From: Puniceicoccaceae bacterium
GTDB lineage: Bacteria; Verrucomicrobiota; Verrucomicrobiia; Opitutales; Coraliomargaritaceae
Reading direction: 5' to 3'
Length of the DNA: 64,000 nucleotides
Assembly: GCA_002729725.1 (NCBI GenBank)
Contig: PBYS01000061.1
Span: forward strand, 23,138-87,137
Shown: one piece after another, positions 54,924 to 63,880 of the stretch
Layout of the letters: every line of letters begins with the position of its first letter
Position numbering within the stretch: position 1 is the first letter of the stretch
Translations under genes and position numbers: made by a program
Notes under the pieces: model-generated
The model's database searches: none
What the model was told of the DNA's origin: nothing
What the model saw: the letters and a program-made list of their open reading frames with translations, nothing else

Positions 54924-56159
54924 ATGCAAAACCTACCCCTCACACGTCGCGAATTTATCCGCGGAGCCGGCGGCCTCGGCTTCTTAGCATTTAGTGGGGC
55001 CGCACCTGCGTTTCTGGCGCGCAGTGCCATGGCACAGACACCTGCGCCCGAACGGGACCGCAGCATCTTGGTCATCATTCAGCTGGCCGGTGGCAACGAT
55101 GGCCTCAACACCGTCATCCCCTTCACCGATGATCGCTATTACAACCTGCGCCCCACCATTGGGCTCAAACACGGCCTACTCCATCTCAACGATGACCTCG
55201 CCCTGCACCCTGCCTGCGAAGAGCTGCACCAGCTCTACGGCGAAGGCGATCTCTCGATCGTACAAAATGTAGGCTACCCCAACCCCAACCGCAGCCACTT
55301 CCGCTCCACCGAGATCTGGGAAACGGCCAGCGACGCCGACACTTTTAAGCACGACGGCTGGCTAGGCCGCTATTTTGACAACGCCTGCGCAGGCAGCCCC
55401 GAAGCCGACGATATCAACGCCGATCCCACCGCCATCCACGTGGGCGACATGATCCCACAGACCTACCTCTCCGAGCAAGCCCACTCGCTCTTCGGCATGA
55501 AGCACCGCGGGCGCTTCGACCGTGGCAACGACCCTGCCGACCTCGCTTACGAAAAACTGCTGCAAGCGGACCACATCGAAGGCAATGCCAGCTACCTACA
55601 GCACACCATGATGAATACCCTCGTCACTGAGCGTAGAGTCGAGAAGATCATCTCCCAATACAAAGCCTTAAGTCACTACCCCGGCAACAAGCTGGCACAA
55701 TCACTCAAACGTGTCGCCGCCCTGATCCATGCGGACTTAGAGACACGCGTCTACTTCGTCTCGCAAAGTGGCTACGACACCCACTCCAATCAACTGCGCA
55801 ATCAAGAGCGCTTACTGAGCGAGCTATCCGGAGCAATGAACGCCTTCCAAAAAGACCTCAAGGCCCACAAAAAAGATGAGCAAGTCATCACCATGACCTT
55901 TTCCGAGTTTGGGCGACGCCCCGCGGAAAACGGCAGCGGCGGCACCGACCACGGCACCGCAGCGCCGCTCTTCGTCATGGGCTCACGCGTCAACGGTGGC
56001 CTCTTAGGCGAATCCCCCGAGCTCGTGACCGACGTTAAAAAAGACCTCCAATACAGCACCGATTTCCGCAGCGTTTACAGCACTGTGCTCGACAAGTGGC
56101 TCGAAGCCGACTCCAGTAAGATCCTAGGGGAGACCTACGAGCACGTGCCCTTTGTGTAG
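54924..56159 (+). CDS. DUF1501 family protein, Tat-exported
   Basis: 411 residues. Twin-arginine signal TRREFIRGAGGLGFLAF, with cleavage expected after the following AMA. The body resembles the alkaline-phosphatase/sulfatase superfamily, as DUF1501 does: ILVIIQLAGGNDGLNTVIPF at the start, YPNPNRSHFRSTEIWETAS, then VITMTFSEFGRRPAENGSGG and TDHGTAAPLFVMGSRV. It is exported folded to the periplasm. No substrate is known. Partner of the DUF1800 protein upstream. Confidence 0.88.
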   Translation: MQNLPLTRREFIRGAGGLGFLAFSGAAPAFLARSAMAQTPAPERDRSILVIIQLAGGNDGLNTVIPFTDDRYYNLRPTIGLKHGLLHLNDDLALHPACEELHQLYGEGDLSIVQNVGYPNPNRSHFRSTEIWETASDADTFKHDGWLGRYFDNACAGSPEADDINADPTAIHVGDMIPQTYLSEQAHSLFGMKHRGRFDRGNDPADLAYEKLLQADHIEGNASYLQHTMMNTLVTERRVEKIISQYKALSHYPGNKLAQSLKRVAALIHADLETRVYFVSQSGYDTHSNQLRNQERLLSELSGAMNAFQKDLKAHKKDEQVITMTFSEFGRRPAENGSGGTDHGTAAPLFVMGSRVNGGLLGESPELVTDVKKDLQYSTDFRSVYSTVLDKWLEADSSKILGETYEHVPFV

Positions 56160-56180
56160 GCCATAATTCGACAGCCCCAA

Positions 56181-56253
56181 GACCTCGCTAGCGCGAGTTC
56201 GCTACCTCCAATTCTGCGCCAACCAAGTGTAGCGATGTGACGCCAGTCAAGTC
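56181..56253. repeat. REP-like palindromic element, halves in reverse order
   Basis: GACCTCGCTAGCGCGAGTTCGCTAC (right half) comes first, then TGTAGCGATGTGACGCCAGTCAAGTC (left half). This is the order expected of two neighbouring units sharing a spacer. Confidence 0.65.
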
Positions 56254-56258
56254 CTGCA

Positions 56259-56293
56259 TTCGATGTTCAACGTTGGACGTTCAATGTTCGACG
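56259..56293 (+). repeat. period-7 repeat next to the palindromic element
   Basis: Five heptads TTCGATG, TTCAACG, TTGGACG, TTCAATG, TTCGACG. It starts six bases after the palindromic element. The remaining 170 bases to the next gene are AT-rich and probably carry its promoter. Confidence 0.7.
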
Positions 56294-56464
56294 TTTTCCC
56301 GTTCTCCACTGATCGCGTGCGCAAGCACATCTATACTGCCCACAACTGTAGTTACAAAAACTATGATTCTTAATGCGAACACATTATACACTTGATCCAA
56401 CCCCGTTAGTGACATCGTATACATCCCAAACCTCACGACATAAAGATTAAAACCTCACAAATAC

Positions 56465-56911
56465 ATGGGACTCTTCGATAAAGTAAAATCAATGGCGAAC
56501 GCCATCACGGGCAACGCAGCTAAAGTATCCATTACCGCAGCTCCTATCACAATTGGCGTCCCCTTCGAGCTCAATATTCAAGCGCTGGCCAGCGACAGCA
56601 CCGTCGCTTACGCTCGCGTCTACGTAAAGGTGCGTGGTCTGGAAAAGATCGACCTACACGATCGCGACCGGGACGGCACCGAGCGCATACGTCGTAAAGA
56701 AACTACCTTTGAAACCGAAATCGTCGTCGAAGGCGCAGGCGAATTGGCCGCGCACGAAAACAAGACGTGGACCTGCGAAGTCAGCATTCCCGGCACCGCG
56801 CCCGCGATCTACCGTGGACGCTACGCAGAACATTTCTACGAAGCACAAGCTGCACTCGATTGCACCGGCAACGACCCCGACTCGGGTTGGGTACGCCTGC
56901 AACACGCCTAA
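56465..56911 (+). CDS. small protein of unknown function, possibly arrestin-like
   Basis: 148 residues, no signal peptide or membrane segment. It begins MGLFDKVKSMANAITGNAAK, and the rest is predicted beta-sandwich with VYVKVRGLEKIDLHDRDRDG and HENKTWTCEVSIPGTAPAIY. The layout recalls arrestin/Spo0M-type domains, but this is only a resemblance. It is followed after 57 bases by the TMEM43-like gene, and the pair may be co-transcribed. Confidence 0.6.
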   Translation: MGLFDKVKSMANAITGNAAKVSITAAPITIGVPFELNIQALASDSTVAYARVYVKVRGLEKIDLHDRDRDGTERIRRKETTFETEIVVEGAGELAAHENKTWTCEVSIPGTAPAIYRGRYAEHFYEAQAALDCTGNDPDSGWVRLQHA

Positions 56912-56968
56912 GCGATCCTCTCTAGCATTCTTCTTTTTGACTCACTCACTTTTTGACCGTCTCGCGTT

Positions 56969-58114
56969 ATGGCAGCTGACAGCTTCTCCGAAATCTCAAG
57001 CAATTCGTGGTTCTCACGAATCGCGTCCTCTTTCAAAGGCATTCTAACAGGCATCCTGTTGATCATAGTATCCATTGTACTATTGAGTTGGAATGAAGGA
57101 CGGGCCGTTAAACGCTACAAAACGCTCAAAGAAGGTGCCGGGGCAGTCGTCAGCATCGCCTCCGCGCAAGTCGATCCGAGCCGCGAGGGTCAGTTGGTTC
57201 ACACCAGCGGCACGGCTGTGACAACAGACAGCCCCTCTGACAGCGAATTTGGCATCTCCGCCCATGCTCTGAAACTGACACGTCAGGTCGAGATGTATCA
57301 GTGGAAAGAAAGTAAAAGTAAAGACACGCAAAAGAAACTCGGAGGCAGCACGGAAACCGTCACCACCTACAAATACACCAAAGAGTGGAACACGCGTCCG
57401 GTGCGCTCCGATAACTTCCAAGAGCTCGAGGGGCACCGCAACCCTGCAGAAATGCGATTCACCAATACCAGCTTCAAGGCGAGCCCAGTCACAGTGGGAG
57501 GCTTCACCCTCACCCCCTCCCAAGTCGACATGATTGGTGGTGCCCAAGCGCTCCCTTTCCCTAGTGATTACAAAGTGCCCTCTCACATTGGCGAGAGCCA
57601 CTTAAGCCCCACCGAGCTCTATATCGGCAAAGACCCCGCGAACCCTGCCATCGGCGATCTCAAGGTGAGCTTCGCCATGGTGCCGGAACAAAGCATCAGC
57701 CTAGTCGCCGCACAAGTGCAGGATAGCTTCCAGCCCTATCGCACTAAAGTCGGCGGCACCATCAACCTGCTACAAAGCGGCACCTACTCGGCAGATGCCA
57801 TGATCCAAGTCGCTCAAGACAACAACAAGATCATGACCTGGGCGCTCCGAGCGGGCGGTCTACTGCTTATGTTCATTGGCTTCAATTTATTGATGGGCCC
57901 CGTCAGTGTGCTGGCCGATGTGGTCCCATTCATTGGCAATATTGTCGGAATCGGCACCGCCATCGTCGCGATGATGCTAACAGCCATCGCTGGACTCATC
58001 ACCATCGCAGTCGCTTGGATCGTATTCCGTCCGGTGCTCGCAATAAGTTTACTACTCATCTCTGGCGGCGTGATCTACATGATCTTCAAGCAAGCAAAGA
58101 GCGCCAAGACATAG
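56969..58114 (+). CDS. TMEM43-like membrane protein
   Basis: 381 residues. A first membrane helix (~23-43) is followed by LLSWNEGRAVKRYKTLKEGA, the TMEM43 family signature, then a periplasmic domain of ~220 residues. At least three helices at the C-terminus (~285-375) end the protein. Eukaryotic TMEM43 sits in inner nuclear and ER membranes; the bacterial role is not known. No enzyme motif. Confidence 0.8.
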   Translation: MAADSFSEISSNSWFSRIASSFKGILTGILLIIVSIVLLSWNEGRAVKRYKTLKEGAGAVVSIASAQVDPSREGQLVHTSGTAVTTDSPSDSEFGISAHALKLTRQVEMYQWKESKSKDTQKKLGGSTETVTTYKYTKEWNTRPVRSDNFQELEGHRNPAEMRFTNTSFKASPVTVGGFTLTPSQVDMIGGAQALPFPSDYKVPSHIGESHLSPTELYIGKDPANPAIGDLKVSFAMVPEQSISLVAAQVQDSFQPYRTKVGGTINLLQSGTYSADAMIQVAQDNNKIMTWALRAGGLLLMFIGFNLLMGPVSVLADVVPFIGNIVGIGTAIVAMMLTAIAGLITIAVAWIVFRPVLAISLLLISGGVIYMIFKQAKSAKT

Positions 58115-58304
58115 CAGTCAATCGTCACTAAATTCTGTAGCCGAGTGTGCCTTAGCCTCGCTTCAGGCGGGTCGAACACTGCAACTCTGAACATGCCCCA
58201 AACGAGGTCTAAAGAACCTCGCCACTACCTCGCCCCCCGAAAGTCAACTGTCCAACTGGTTAATCGTTTGCACGCATGCAGCAAAAACATTGAATGCGAC
58301 AACC

Positions 58305-58928
58305 ATGACAGTTTACCCCCGACCTATGGCGCCGCGCAGGGCGTTTACCCTCATTGAACTGCTCGTCACGCTAGCGATTATCGGCATCTTAGCCGCCATT
58401 CTCATTCCTACGGTCGGCAAAGTGCGCGAACGCGCCAAAATCGTCGAAGCCACGGCAGATGCGCGCTCTATTATGACAGCCTTCAAGCTCTACTATGCCA
58501 CCTACGGACAGTGGCCGACCACCAATGGTAAGATTTTCGGCAGCAACAACCCAGATCAGTCAGACTGGGGAAAGGATGCGGAAAATTCGGATGGTGAAAC
58601 CGTATGGGACTTTATTACTAGCATGTTCAAAGGCGGCTTAGGCTATGATCCCGACGGCCGAGCACGCAATCCACAGAAGGTCGCCTTCGCCCCCTTTCCT
58701 GAAGATAAAATAGTCGACGGAAACATCGTCGATCCTTGGGGCAACCCTTATAAATTTAAATTGGACGTGGATAACGACGGTCGCATTCCACGCTTTCTAG
58801 AAGCGCACCTGGACGACCCCGAAAAAGATCAAGTTTGGGTTGGAGATACAGTCATCGTTTGGTCTCGGGGCCCAGACGGAGCGGATTGGCGTAAAGAAGA
58901 AGCCGAGGACGACCCGAAAACTTGGTAA
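58305..58928 (+). CDS. type II secretion/pilin-like prepilin (GspG-like)
   Basis: 207 residues from the ATG at 58305. Prepilin N-terminus: basic leader ending RRA, then FTLIELLVTLAIIGILAAIL. The cleavage position has alanine where glycine is usual. The globular part carries YYATYGQWPTTNGKIFG and, near the end, DPWGNPYKFKLDVDNDGRIP, the blocks of GspG-like major pseudopilins with a calcium-site-like DxDxDG. No secretion apparatus gene is nearby; lone prepilins are common in this phylum. Confidence 0.85.
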   Translation: MTVYPRPMAPRRAFTLIELLVTLAIIGILAAILIPTVGKVRERAKIVEATADARSIMTAFKLYYATYGQWPTTNGKIFGSNNPDQSDWGKDAENSDGETVWDFITSMFKGGLGYDPDGRARNPQKVAFAPFPEDKIVDGNIVDPWGNPYKFKLDVDNDGRIPRFLEAHLDDPEKDQVWVGDTVIVWSRGPDGADWRKEEAEDDPKTW

Positions 58929-58979
58929 GCTGGAATTGTGTTGGACTTCGTGGCGTATATGCTCTGAATCGCCAACCTA

Positions 58980-59465
58980 ATGAAAATCGGCATATATCCA
59001 GGATCCTTCGATCCAATTACCAATGGTCACCTAGACGTGATCAACCGAGCGCGGCACATTTTTGACAAAGTGATTGTGGCTGTGGCCATTAATGCATCGA
59101 AGAATCCGCTCTTCACCAGTGAAGAACGCGTCAAATTGATAGAGGATAACCTGCTCGACCGTCCGAATATTTCCGTCATTTCATTTGATGGCTTGATCGT
59201 AGACTTGGCAAAGCAGACTAAAGCCGTCGCCCTGATCCGAGGCATGCGTGCAGTCTCAGACTTTGAGCACGAATTTCAGATGGCGCAAATGAACCGTCAT
59301 TTGGACGATTCAATCGAGACCATCTTTCTGATGCCCAACGAGCGCTTTTTCTTTACCAGCTCTAATCTGGTAAAACAGGTCTTTAAATTTACCGATCGAG
59401 AACGCCGCCTGATTCCAGCAAATGTGCACGCGGCGCTCTCAAAAAAGTTTGGCCACGAAGCTTAA
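58980..59465 (+). CDS. coaD: phosphopantetheine adenylyltransferase
   Basis: 161 residues, full length. Fourth step of coenzyme A synthesis: 4'-phosphopantetheine plus ATP gives dephospho-CoA. Opening [20 protein letters not shown] contains the nucleotidyltransferase TxGH motif. [20 protein letters not shown] and the C-terminal [12 protein letters not shown] region complete the signature. The MFS gene begins four bases after its stop. Confidence 0.95.
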   Translation: MKIGIYPGSFDPITNGHLDVINRARHIFDKVIVAVAINASKNPLFTSEERVKLIEDNLLDRPNISVISFDGLIVDLAKQTKAVALIRGMRAVSDFEHEFQMAQMNRHLDDSIETIFLMPNERFFFTSSNLVKQVFKFTDRERRLIPANVHAALSKKFGHEA

Positions 59466-59469
59466 AAGC

Positions 59470-60825
59470 ATGAGCGCTACCACTCCATCTACTACCGAAA
59501 CCAAGCAAAACCGCAGCACTCTAGGCATCATTTTCCTGACGCTCTTCCTGGATCTGGTTGGGTTCTCAATTATCTTTCCGCTGTTCCCAGCGATGCTCAC
59601 CCATTACCTGCCCAGCGGTGATGGAGCCCAAAACCTCTTGGGGCATCTCATTGCACCGCTGACAAAACTGGCAGAAAGTAGCGGCGCGGCCGACCCGGAG
59701 TTCATGACCGCGGTGCTCTTTGGTGGCATTCTCGGCTCACTCTATTCGGTGCTCCAATTCGTGTGTGCGCCACTTTGGGGCGCCTATTCCGACCGAGTCG
59801 GACGCCGCAAGGTGCTACTAATCACCATCAGCGGGCTCGCACTCAGTTACATCGCATGGTTTTTTGCCGCATCTTTCTGGGTGCTGGTATTCGCACGTGT
59901 GTTGGGCGGCGCCATGGGGGGCAACCTCTCCGTGGCCACCGCAGCTGTCGCCGACAGCACCACCCGTGAAAAGCGCTCCAGCGGACTCGCGATTATCGGG
60001 ATCGCCTTTGGGCTAGGCTTTATCGTGGGCCCTGCCATCGGCGGCCTACTCGCCAAGATTGACCTGACTGAGATCACGCCCGCACTCAAAGCCTTTGGCG
60101 TGAACCCCTTCTCCGTGCCTGCACTGGTCAGCCTCATGCTGACAATCATCAATTTGATCTGGGTCAGCCGCCGCTTTAAAGAGACCTTGCCCGAGTCCAA
60201 ACGCGGCAAGCCCACCCCGGAGCGCAAAGGCATCGCGGTCTTCCGCATCTTCCAATGCCCGGAGCCGGCCACTCGTCGGACGAATTTCGTGTATCTAATC
60301 TACATGCTAGCCTTTAGCGGCATGGAGTTCACCCTCACCTTCCTAGCCGTCGAGCGCTTCGGCTTCAGCCCTGCACAGAACGGGGGCATGTTCGTTTTCA
60401 TTGGCTTAATTCTCGTCTTGGTGCAAGGTGGCATCGTGCGTCGCCTCGCCGCACCTGTCGGCGAAAAACGCCTCGCACTGGCCGGTCTAGCCTGTGGCGT
60501 GGCTGCATTTATCATGATCGCCTTCGGCCAGGGCTACGGCCTATTTTTTACAGGCTTGGCACTTATGGCCTTCTCGATCGGGCTCGCCTCGCCGACTTTG
60601 AGCGCACTGGTATCGCTCTACTCGAACGAGTCGGATCAAGGCGCCAACCTAGGGATCTTCCGCTCCGCGGGCTCGCTCGCACGTGCGATCGGCCCGCTAC
60701 TGGCCGCCTTCACCTACTTCGCCTACGGCTCACGTAATGCCTACCTCATGGGCGCAATCGTAGTGATTCTGCCCCTCATCCTAGCCATCCAACTTCCAAA
60801 GCCCGCAAAAGGCGAGGTCAACTAG
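59470..60825 (+). CDS. MFS transporter, drug:H+ antiporter (TetA-like) type
   Basis: 451 residues from the ATG at 59470. Twelve hydrophobic segments. Motif A is [20 protein letters not shown] between helices 2 and 3, and motif C-like glycines follow in helix 5 ([19 protein letters not shown]). The C-terminal half repeats a weaker motif A. It belongs to the DHA1/TetA group, which exports small molecules with proton import. Substrate unknown. Probably co-transcribed with coaD. Confidence 0.88.
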   Translation: MSATTPSTTETKQNRSTLGIIFLTLFLDLVGFSIIFPLFPAMLTHYLPSGDGAQNLLGHLIAPLTKLAESSGAADPEFMTAVLFGGILGSLYSVLQFVCAPLWGAYSDRVGRRKVLLITISGLALSYIAWFFAASFWVLVFARVLGGAMGGNLSVATAAVADSTTREKRSSGLAIIGIAFGLGFIVGPAIGGLLAKIDLTEITPALKAFGVNPFSVPALVSLMLTIINLIWVSRRFKETLPESKRGKPTPERKGIAVFRIFQCPEPATRRTNFVYLIYMLAFSGMEFTLTFLAVERFGFSPAQNGGMFVFIGLILVLVQGGIVRRLAAPVGEKRLALAGLACGVAAFIMIAFGQGYGLFFTGLALMAFSIGLASPTLSALVSLYSNESDQGANLGIFRSAGSLARAIGPLLAAFTYFAYGSRNAYLMGAIVVILPLILAIQLPKPAKGEVN

Positions 60826-60872
60826 ACTCGCAGGAATCTAGCGGAAGCCTCGTAAAAGTCCGTCTAGCGAAT

Positions 60873-61202
60873 TTAAACAGTCGCCTCGTCGCTGCGGCTG
60901 GTCTCGTCGTTGCTGGCGGCGCCGGCCTTGTCATCCGTAGCCTTATCGTTGCTGGGACGCTCTTTCGCGACATTCACCACTAATTGGCGGCCAGCCACTT
61001 CTTGGCCGTCAAGCTGGCGGATGGCTTCTTGCGCGGCCGCGTCATCGACCATAGTCACAAAGCCAAAACCACGAGGGCGACCTCCGCCGGGACGTGTCAC
61101 AATCGCTGTATCTTCGACCGCACCGGTTTGCCCAAAGATCTCACGGAGATCTTCGGCTGTGGCATCGAAAGAAAGGTTACCTACATAAAGTCGAACGGAC
61201 AT
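60873..61202 (-). CDS. RRM-type RNA-binding protein
   Basis: 109 residues: one RNA recognition motif (~1-78) with RNP2 LYVGNLSF and RNP1 RGFGFVTM, followed by a short acidic/Ser-Lys tail. This glycine-rich single-RRM type is common in cyanobacteria and Verrucomicrobiota and often linked to cold adaptation. A period-7 AT-rich repeat directly precedes its ATG. It converges with the MFS gene. Confidence 0.92.
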   Translation of the reverse strand: MSVRLYVGNLSFDATAEDLREIFGQTGAVEDTAIVTRPGGGRPRGFGFVTMVDDAAAQEAIRQLDGQEVAGRQLVVNVAKERPSNDKATDDKAGAASNDETSRSDEATV

Positions 61203-61240
61203 AATAATAAAAATTAGAAATTAAGAATTAAGAAATGAAG
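61203..61240 (-). repeat. AT-rich period-7 repeat abutting a start codon
   Basis: On the minus strand TTCTTAA, TTCTTAA, TTTCTAA, TTTTTAT, then TATT and the ATG of the RRM gene at 61202. The rest of the gap to 61493 shows no gene. Confidence 0.6.
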
Positions 61241-61493
61241 ATTGGGAGCGATGAACTGGCCATCTAATCGCGAAGAACTAGAAACAGAAGGCCAGACACC
61301 TGAAAACACTGGTGCAGCCCACGACTGACAACCTTTTATTCAGATTTACATAGATTCAGATTTGCCAATGCCAGCCATCGAGGCTTGCTTGAGAGATTCG
61401 TTGAGCGAGCAGGCCGCAGGCCTGAGCCGCTCTGGTATCGATTTAAAACTGGGGGCGTCATGAACCAATACCGCCCACCTACCACTGACGCAC

Positions 61494-63260
61494 GTGAACA
61501 AGAAAACTAAAAAGAAAAGTACTATCCTGCGGGTCTCCGCCTACCTATTCCGCTACAAGAGCTTGTTCTGGCTCACGATCGGGCTGGCTGGCAGCATGGC
61601 CGCGATGGAAATTGCAGTGCCCATTGCAATCCAGCGCATCTTCGACGGGCTACAGGCCACCGATGCCCTCGACGGCTTACTCTACGGCGTCGGCCTGATC
61701 GCACTCCTCTATCTAGGCAGCGAGGTCTTCAATAGCCTGCGCATTCGGGTCAACAATACCCTGGAACAACGCGTGCTGCTGGAAATGCGCCGCGATCTAC
61801 ACAGTAAACTGCTACGCCTGCCGGTATCTTTTTACGACCAACGTAAGAGCGGGGAAATTTCCTCGCGTGTGATCGAAGACGTAGCCGCGGTCGAGCGCGC
61901 CCTGCTCTACGGCACCGAACAGGGCACCGGCGCCCTCCTACGCATCATCGGCATCACTACTGTGCTCTTCATCATGCAGCCCTTCTTGGCCTGGTTCGTA
62001 TTTCTCCCCGTGCCCATCCTGCTGTTAGTGGGCGTGCTCTACTCCAAGCGCTCGCGCAAGGTATGGAAAAGTGTGCGCGAAAGCGCTGGCGAGCTCAACA
62101 GCTTGCTGGTCGAAGACATCCAAGGCAACCGCCTGATTCAGACCTTCGGTTTGCAAAAGCGTGAATCCGCTCGCTTCGAAACCAAGGCAGAAGACCTGCG
62201 CGCCAAGACGCTCTTCGCGATGTTCCGCTGGTCGATCTACAACCCGGCCACCTCACTGGTCACCAAGCTGGGCTTCCTCAGTATCGTCGCCGTGGGCGGC
62301 TACCTGGTGCTACAAGACACCGCCGACTTCACAATGGGCAAACTGATCGCCTTCTTCTTGTTGGCCAACATGCTCTATCAGCCCATCTCGCAGCTACATG
62401 GGCTCAACCACTTGATCGCCGCGGGGCGCGCCTCCGGCGAGCGTGTGTTTGAAGTATTGGATGCACAAGTCGAAGTCGACGAACCAGAAAAAGTGACACC
62501 ACTGCCCGCAGGCCCGATCGAAGTGACTTTCGATCAAGCAGGCTTTGAATACCCGGGCCGCCCCGCCGTGCTCGACCAATTCGAGCTGACGCTGGAAGCC
62601 AACAAGGTGACCGCCATCGTCGGCCACACAGGTGCGGGCAAGTCCACCGTGGCCAACCTCGCCATGCGCACCTATGATGTGAGCACGGGCACCGTTAAAC
62701 TCTCTGGCGTCGACATTCGCGAGCTCAGCCTTAGCGAGCTACACGACAAAGTCGGCCACGTCGCGCAAGATCCCTTCCTCTTCGAAGGCACCGTGCGCGA
62801 CAACCTGGTGCTGGCCAAAGCAGATGCCAGCGACGCCGAAATCGTGCACGCCCTGGAACAAGCCTGCGCATGGGAATTTGTCGATGCCCTGCCCGAAGGC
62901 CTGGACACCAATATCGGCGAAAAAGGCATTCGCCTGAGTCAAGGTGAGAAACAACGCCTCACCATTGCCCGGGTCTTACTCAAGAACCCGCCGTTCGTCA
63001 TTTTGGACGAAGCCACCGCCAGCGTCGACACCATCACTGAGCGCAAAATCCAAGAGGCTCTCGACCGCTTAGTGCAACAGCGCACTGTGCTGGTGATCGC
63101 CCACCGCCTCTCCACCGTGCGTCGTGCGGATAAGATCGTGGTGATGGAGCAAGGCCACATTATTGAATCTGGCTCCCACCAAGCGCTGATCGAACAAGGC
63201 GGCCACTATGCCGATCTATGGCAGCACCAGAGCGACCTGATCCCAGAACTCGCGGGCTAA
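61494..63260 (+). CDS. ABC exporter, fused permease and ATPase (MsbA-like)
   Basis: 588 residues from a GTG start at 61494. An exporter half-transporter: six membrane helices in residues ~1-320, then an ATPase with Walker A IVGHTGAGKSTVANLAMRTY, Q-loop VGHVAQDPFLFEGTVRDNLV, signature RLSQGEKQRLTIARVLL, Walker B FVILDEATASVD and the switch IAHRLSTVRRAD. It works as a dimer, likely exporting lipid or hydrophobic compounds. An ATG at 61460 with a good GGGGG box reads 16 codons in another frame and stops inside this gene (see findings). Confidence 0.92.
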   Translation: MNKKTKKKSTILRVSAYLFRYKSLFWLTIGLAGSMAAMEIAVPIAIQRIFDGLQATDALDGLLYGVGLIALLYLGSEVFNSLRIRVNNTLEQRVLLEMRRDLHSKLLRLPVSFYDQRKSGEISSRVIEDVAAVERALLYGTEQGTGALLRIIGITTVLFIMQPFLAWFVFLPVPILLLVGVLYSKRSRKVWKSVRESAGELNSLLVEDIQGNRLIQTFGLQKRESARFETKAEDLRAKTLFAMFRWSIYNPATSLVTKLGFLSIVAVGGYLVLQDTADFTMGKLIAFFLLANMLYQPISQLHGLNHLIAAGRASGERVFEVLDAQVEVDEPEKVTPLPAGPIEVTFDQAGFEYPGRPAVLDQFELTLEANKVTAIVGHTGAGKSTVANLAMRTYDVSTGTVKLSGVDIRELSLSELHDKVGHVAQDPFLFEGTVRDNLVLAKADASDAEIVHALEQACAWEFVDALPEGLDTNIGEKGIRLSQGEKQRLTIARVLLKNPPFVILDEATASVDTITERKIQEALDRLVQQRTVLVIAHRLSTVRRADKIVVMEQGHIIESGSHQALIEQGGHYADLWQHQSDLIPELAG

Positions 63261-63321
63261 ACAGCCATTCGAAATTCGATTTCCGAGCTTGGACCTTCCA
63301 AATCCGACATACGTTTCCCTC

Positions 63322-63351
63322 TTGACGCGATTTTTGCAGACGGGCTTAATA
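63322..63351 (+). promoter_or_regulatory. probable promoter of ptsH
   Basis: TTGACG (63322-63327), 18 bases, TTAATA (63346-63351). It would give a leader of about 80 bases before the ATG at 63439. Confidence 0.4.
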
Positions 63352-63438
63352 AAAATTCAACAGAGTTCACACGATATCAGCTAAATTGGATTATTTCTTG
63401 CTAATATTTTATGTAACTCTTTTTTAACGGCACTACAC

Positions 63439-63744
63439 ATGAGTACACCAGAAACAAGTGACAGTAGCGAATCTTTGAATAAAGAGCTCGTTGTTCAGAA
63501 TAAGATGGGCATACACGCCCGTCCAGCAGCCATGATCGTACGTATTGCAAACACATACGGCGGCGAGGTTTGGGTGGAAAAAGATGGCGAGCAGGTTAAC
63601 GGCAAGAGCATCATGGGGCTCATGATGCTAGCAGCTGGCAAAGGCTCCAAACTAGTGGTCCGCACCGAAGGTGCCGCCACAGACGGCGAGCGCATGCTCA
63701 ACGAACTCGCGGATCTATTTGATCGCCGCTTCGAGGAAGCTTAA
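63439..63744 (+). CDS. ptsH: HPr family phosphocarrier protein
   Basis: 101 residues, with about 14 extra residues at the N-terminus compared with E. coli HPr (85). The phosphohistidine motif MGIHARPAAMIVRIA and the regulatory-serine region NGKSIMGLMMLAAGKGS are intact. It carries phosphate from EI in the PTS or in PTS-like regulation. No enzyme I or HPr kinase is visible in the window. In Verrucomicrobiota, sugar PTS is often incomplete, so a regulatory role is possible. Confidence 0.93.
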   Translation: MSTPETSDSSESLNKELVVQNKMGIHARPAAMIVRIANTYGGEVWVEKDGEQVNGKSIMGLMMLAAGKGSKLVVRTEGAATDGERMLNELADLFDRRFEEA

Positions 63745-63801
63745 GTCAAAGAAGCCTCGCCATAAAAGCAGCGAGGCGAGTGGCAGCTTGCAGCAAGGCA
63801 T

Positions 63802-63833
63802 AAAAAACGGGGCTCACCTGCGTGCGCCCCGTT
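63802..63833 (-). terminator. rho-independent terminator for the gene at the right edge
   Basis: Read on the minus strand: stem AACGGGGC / GCCCCGTT with a 12-base loop, followed by TTTTTT. It lies 48 bases after the stop of the RGG gene. Confidence 0.8.
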
Positions 63834-63880
63834 GAAAGTAATGCGAAGAGCCACATTGGCCCTGCTTGACTGATTGTGAA

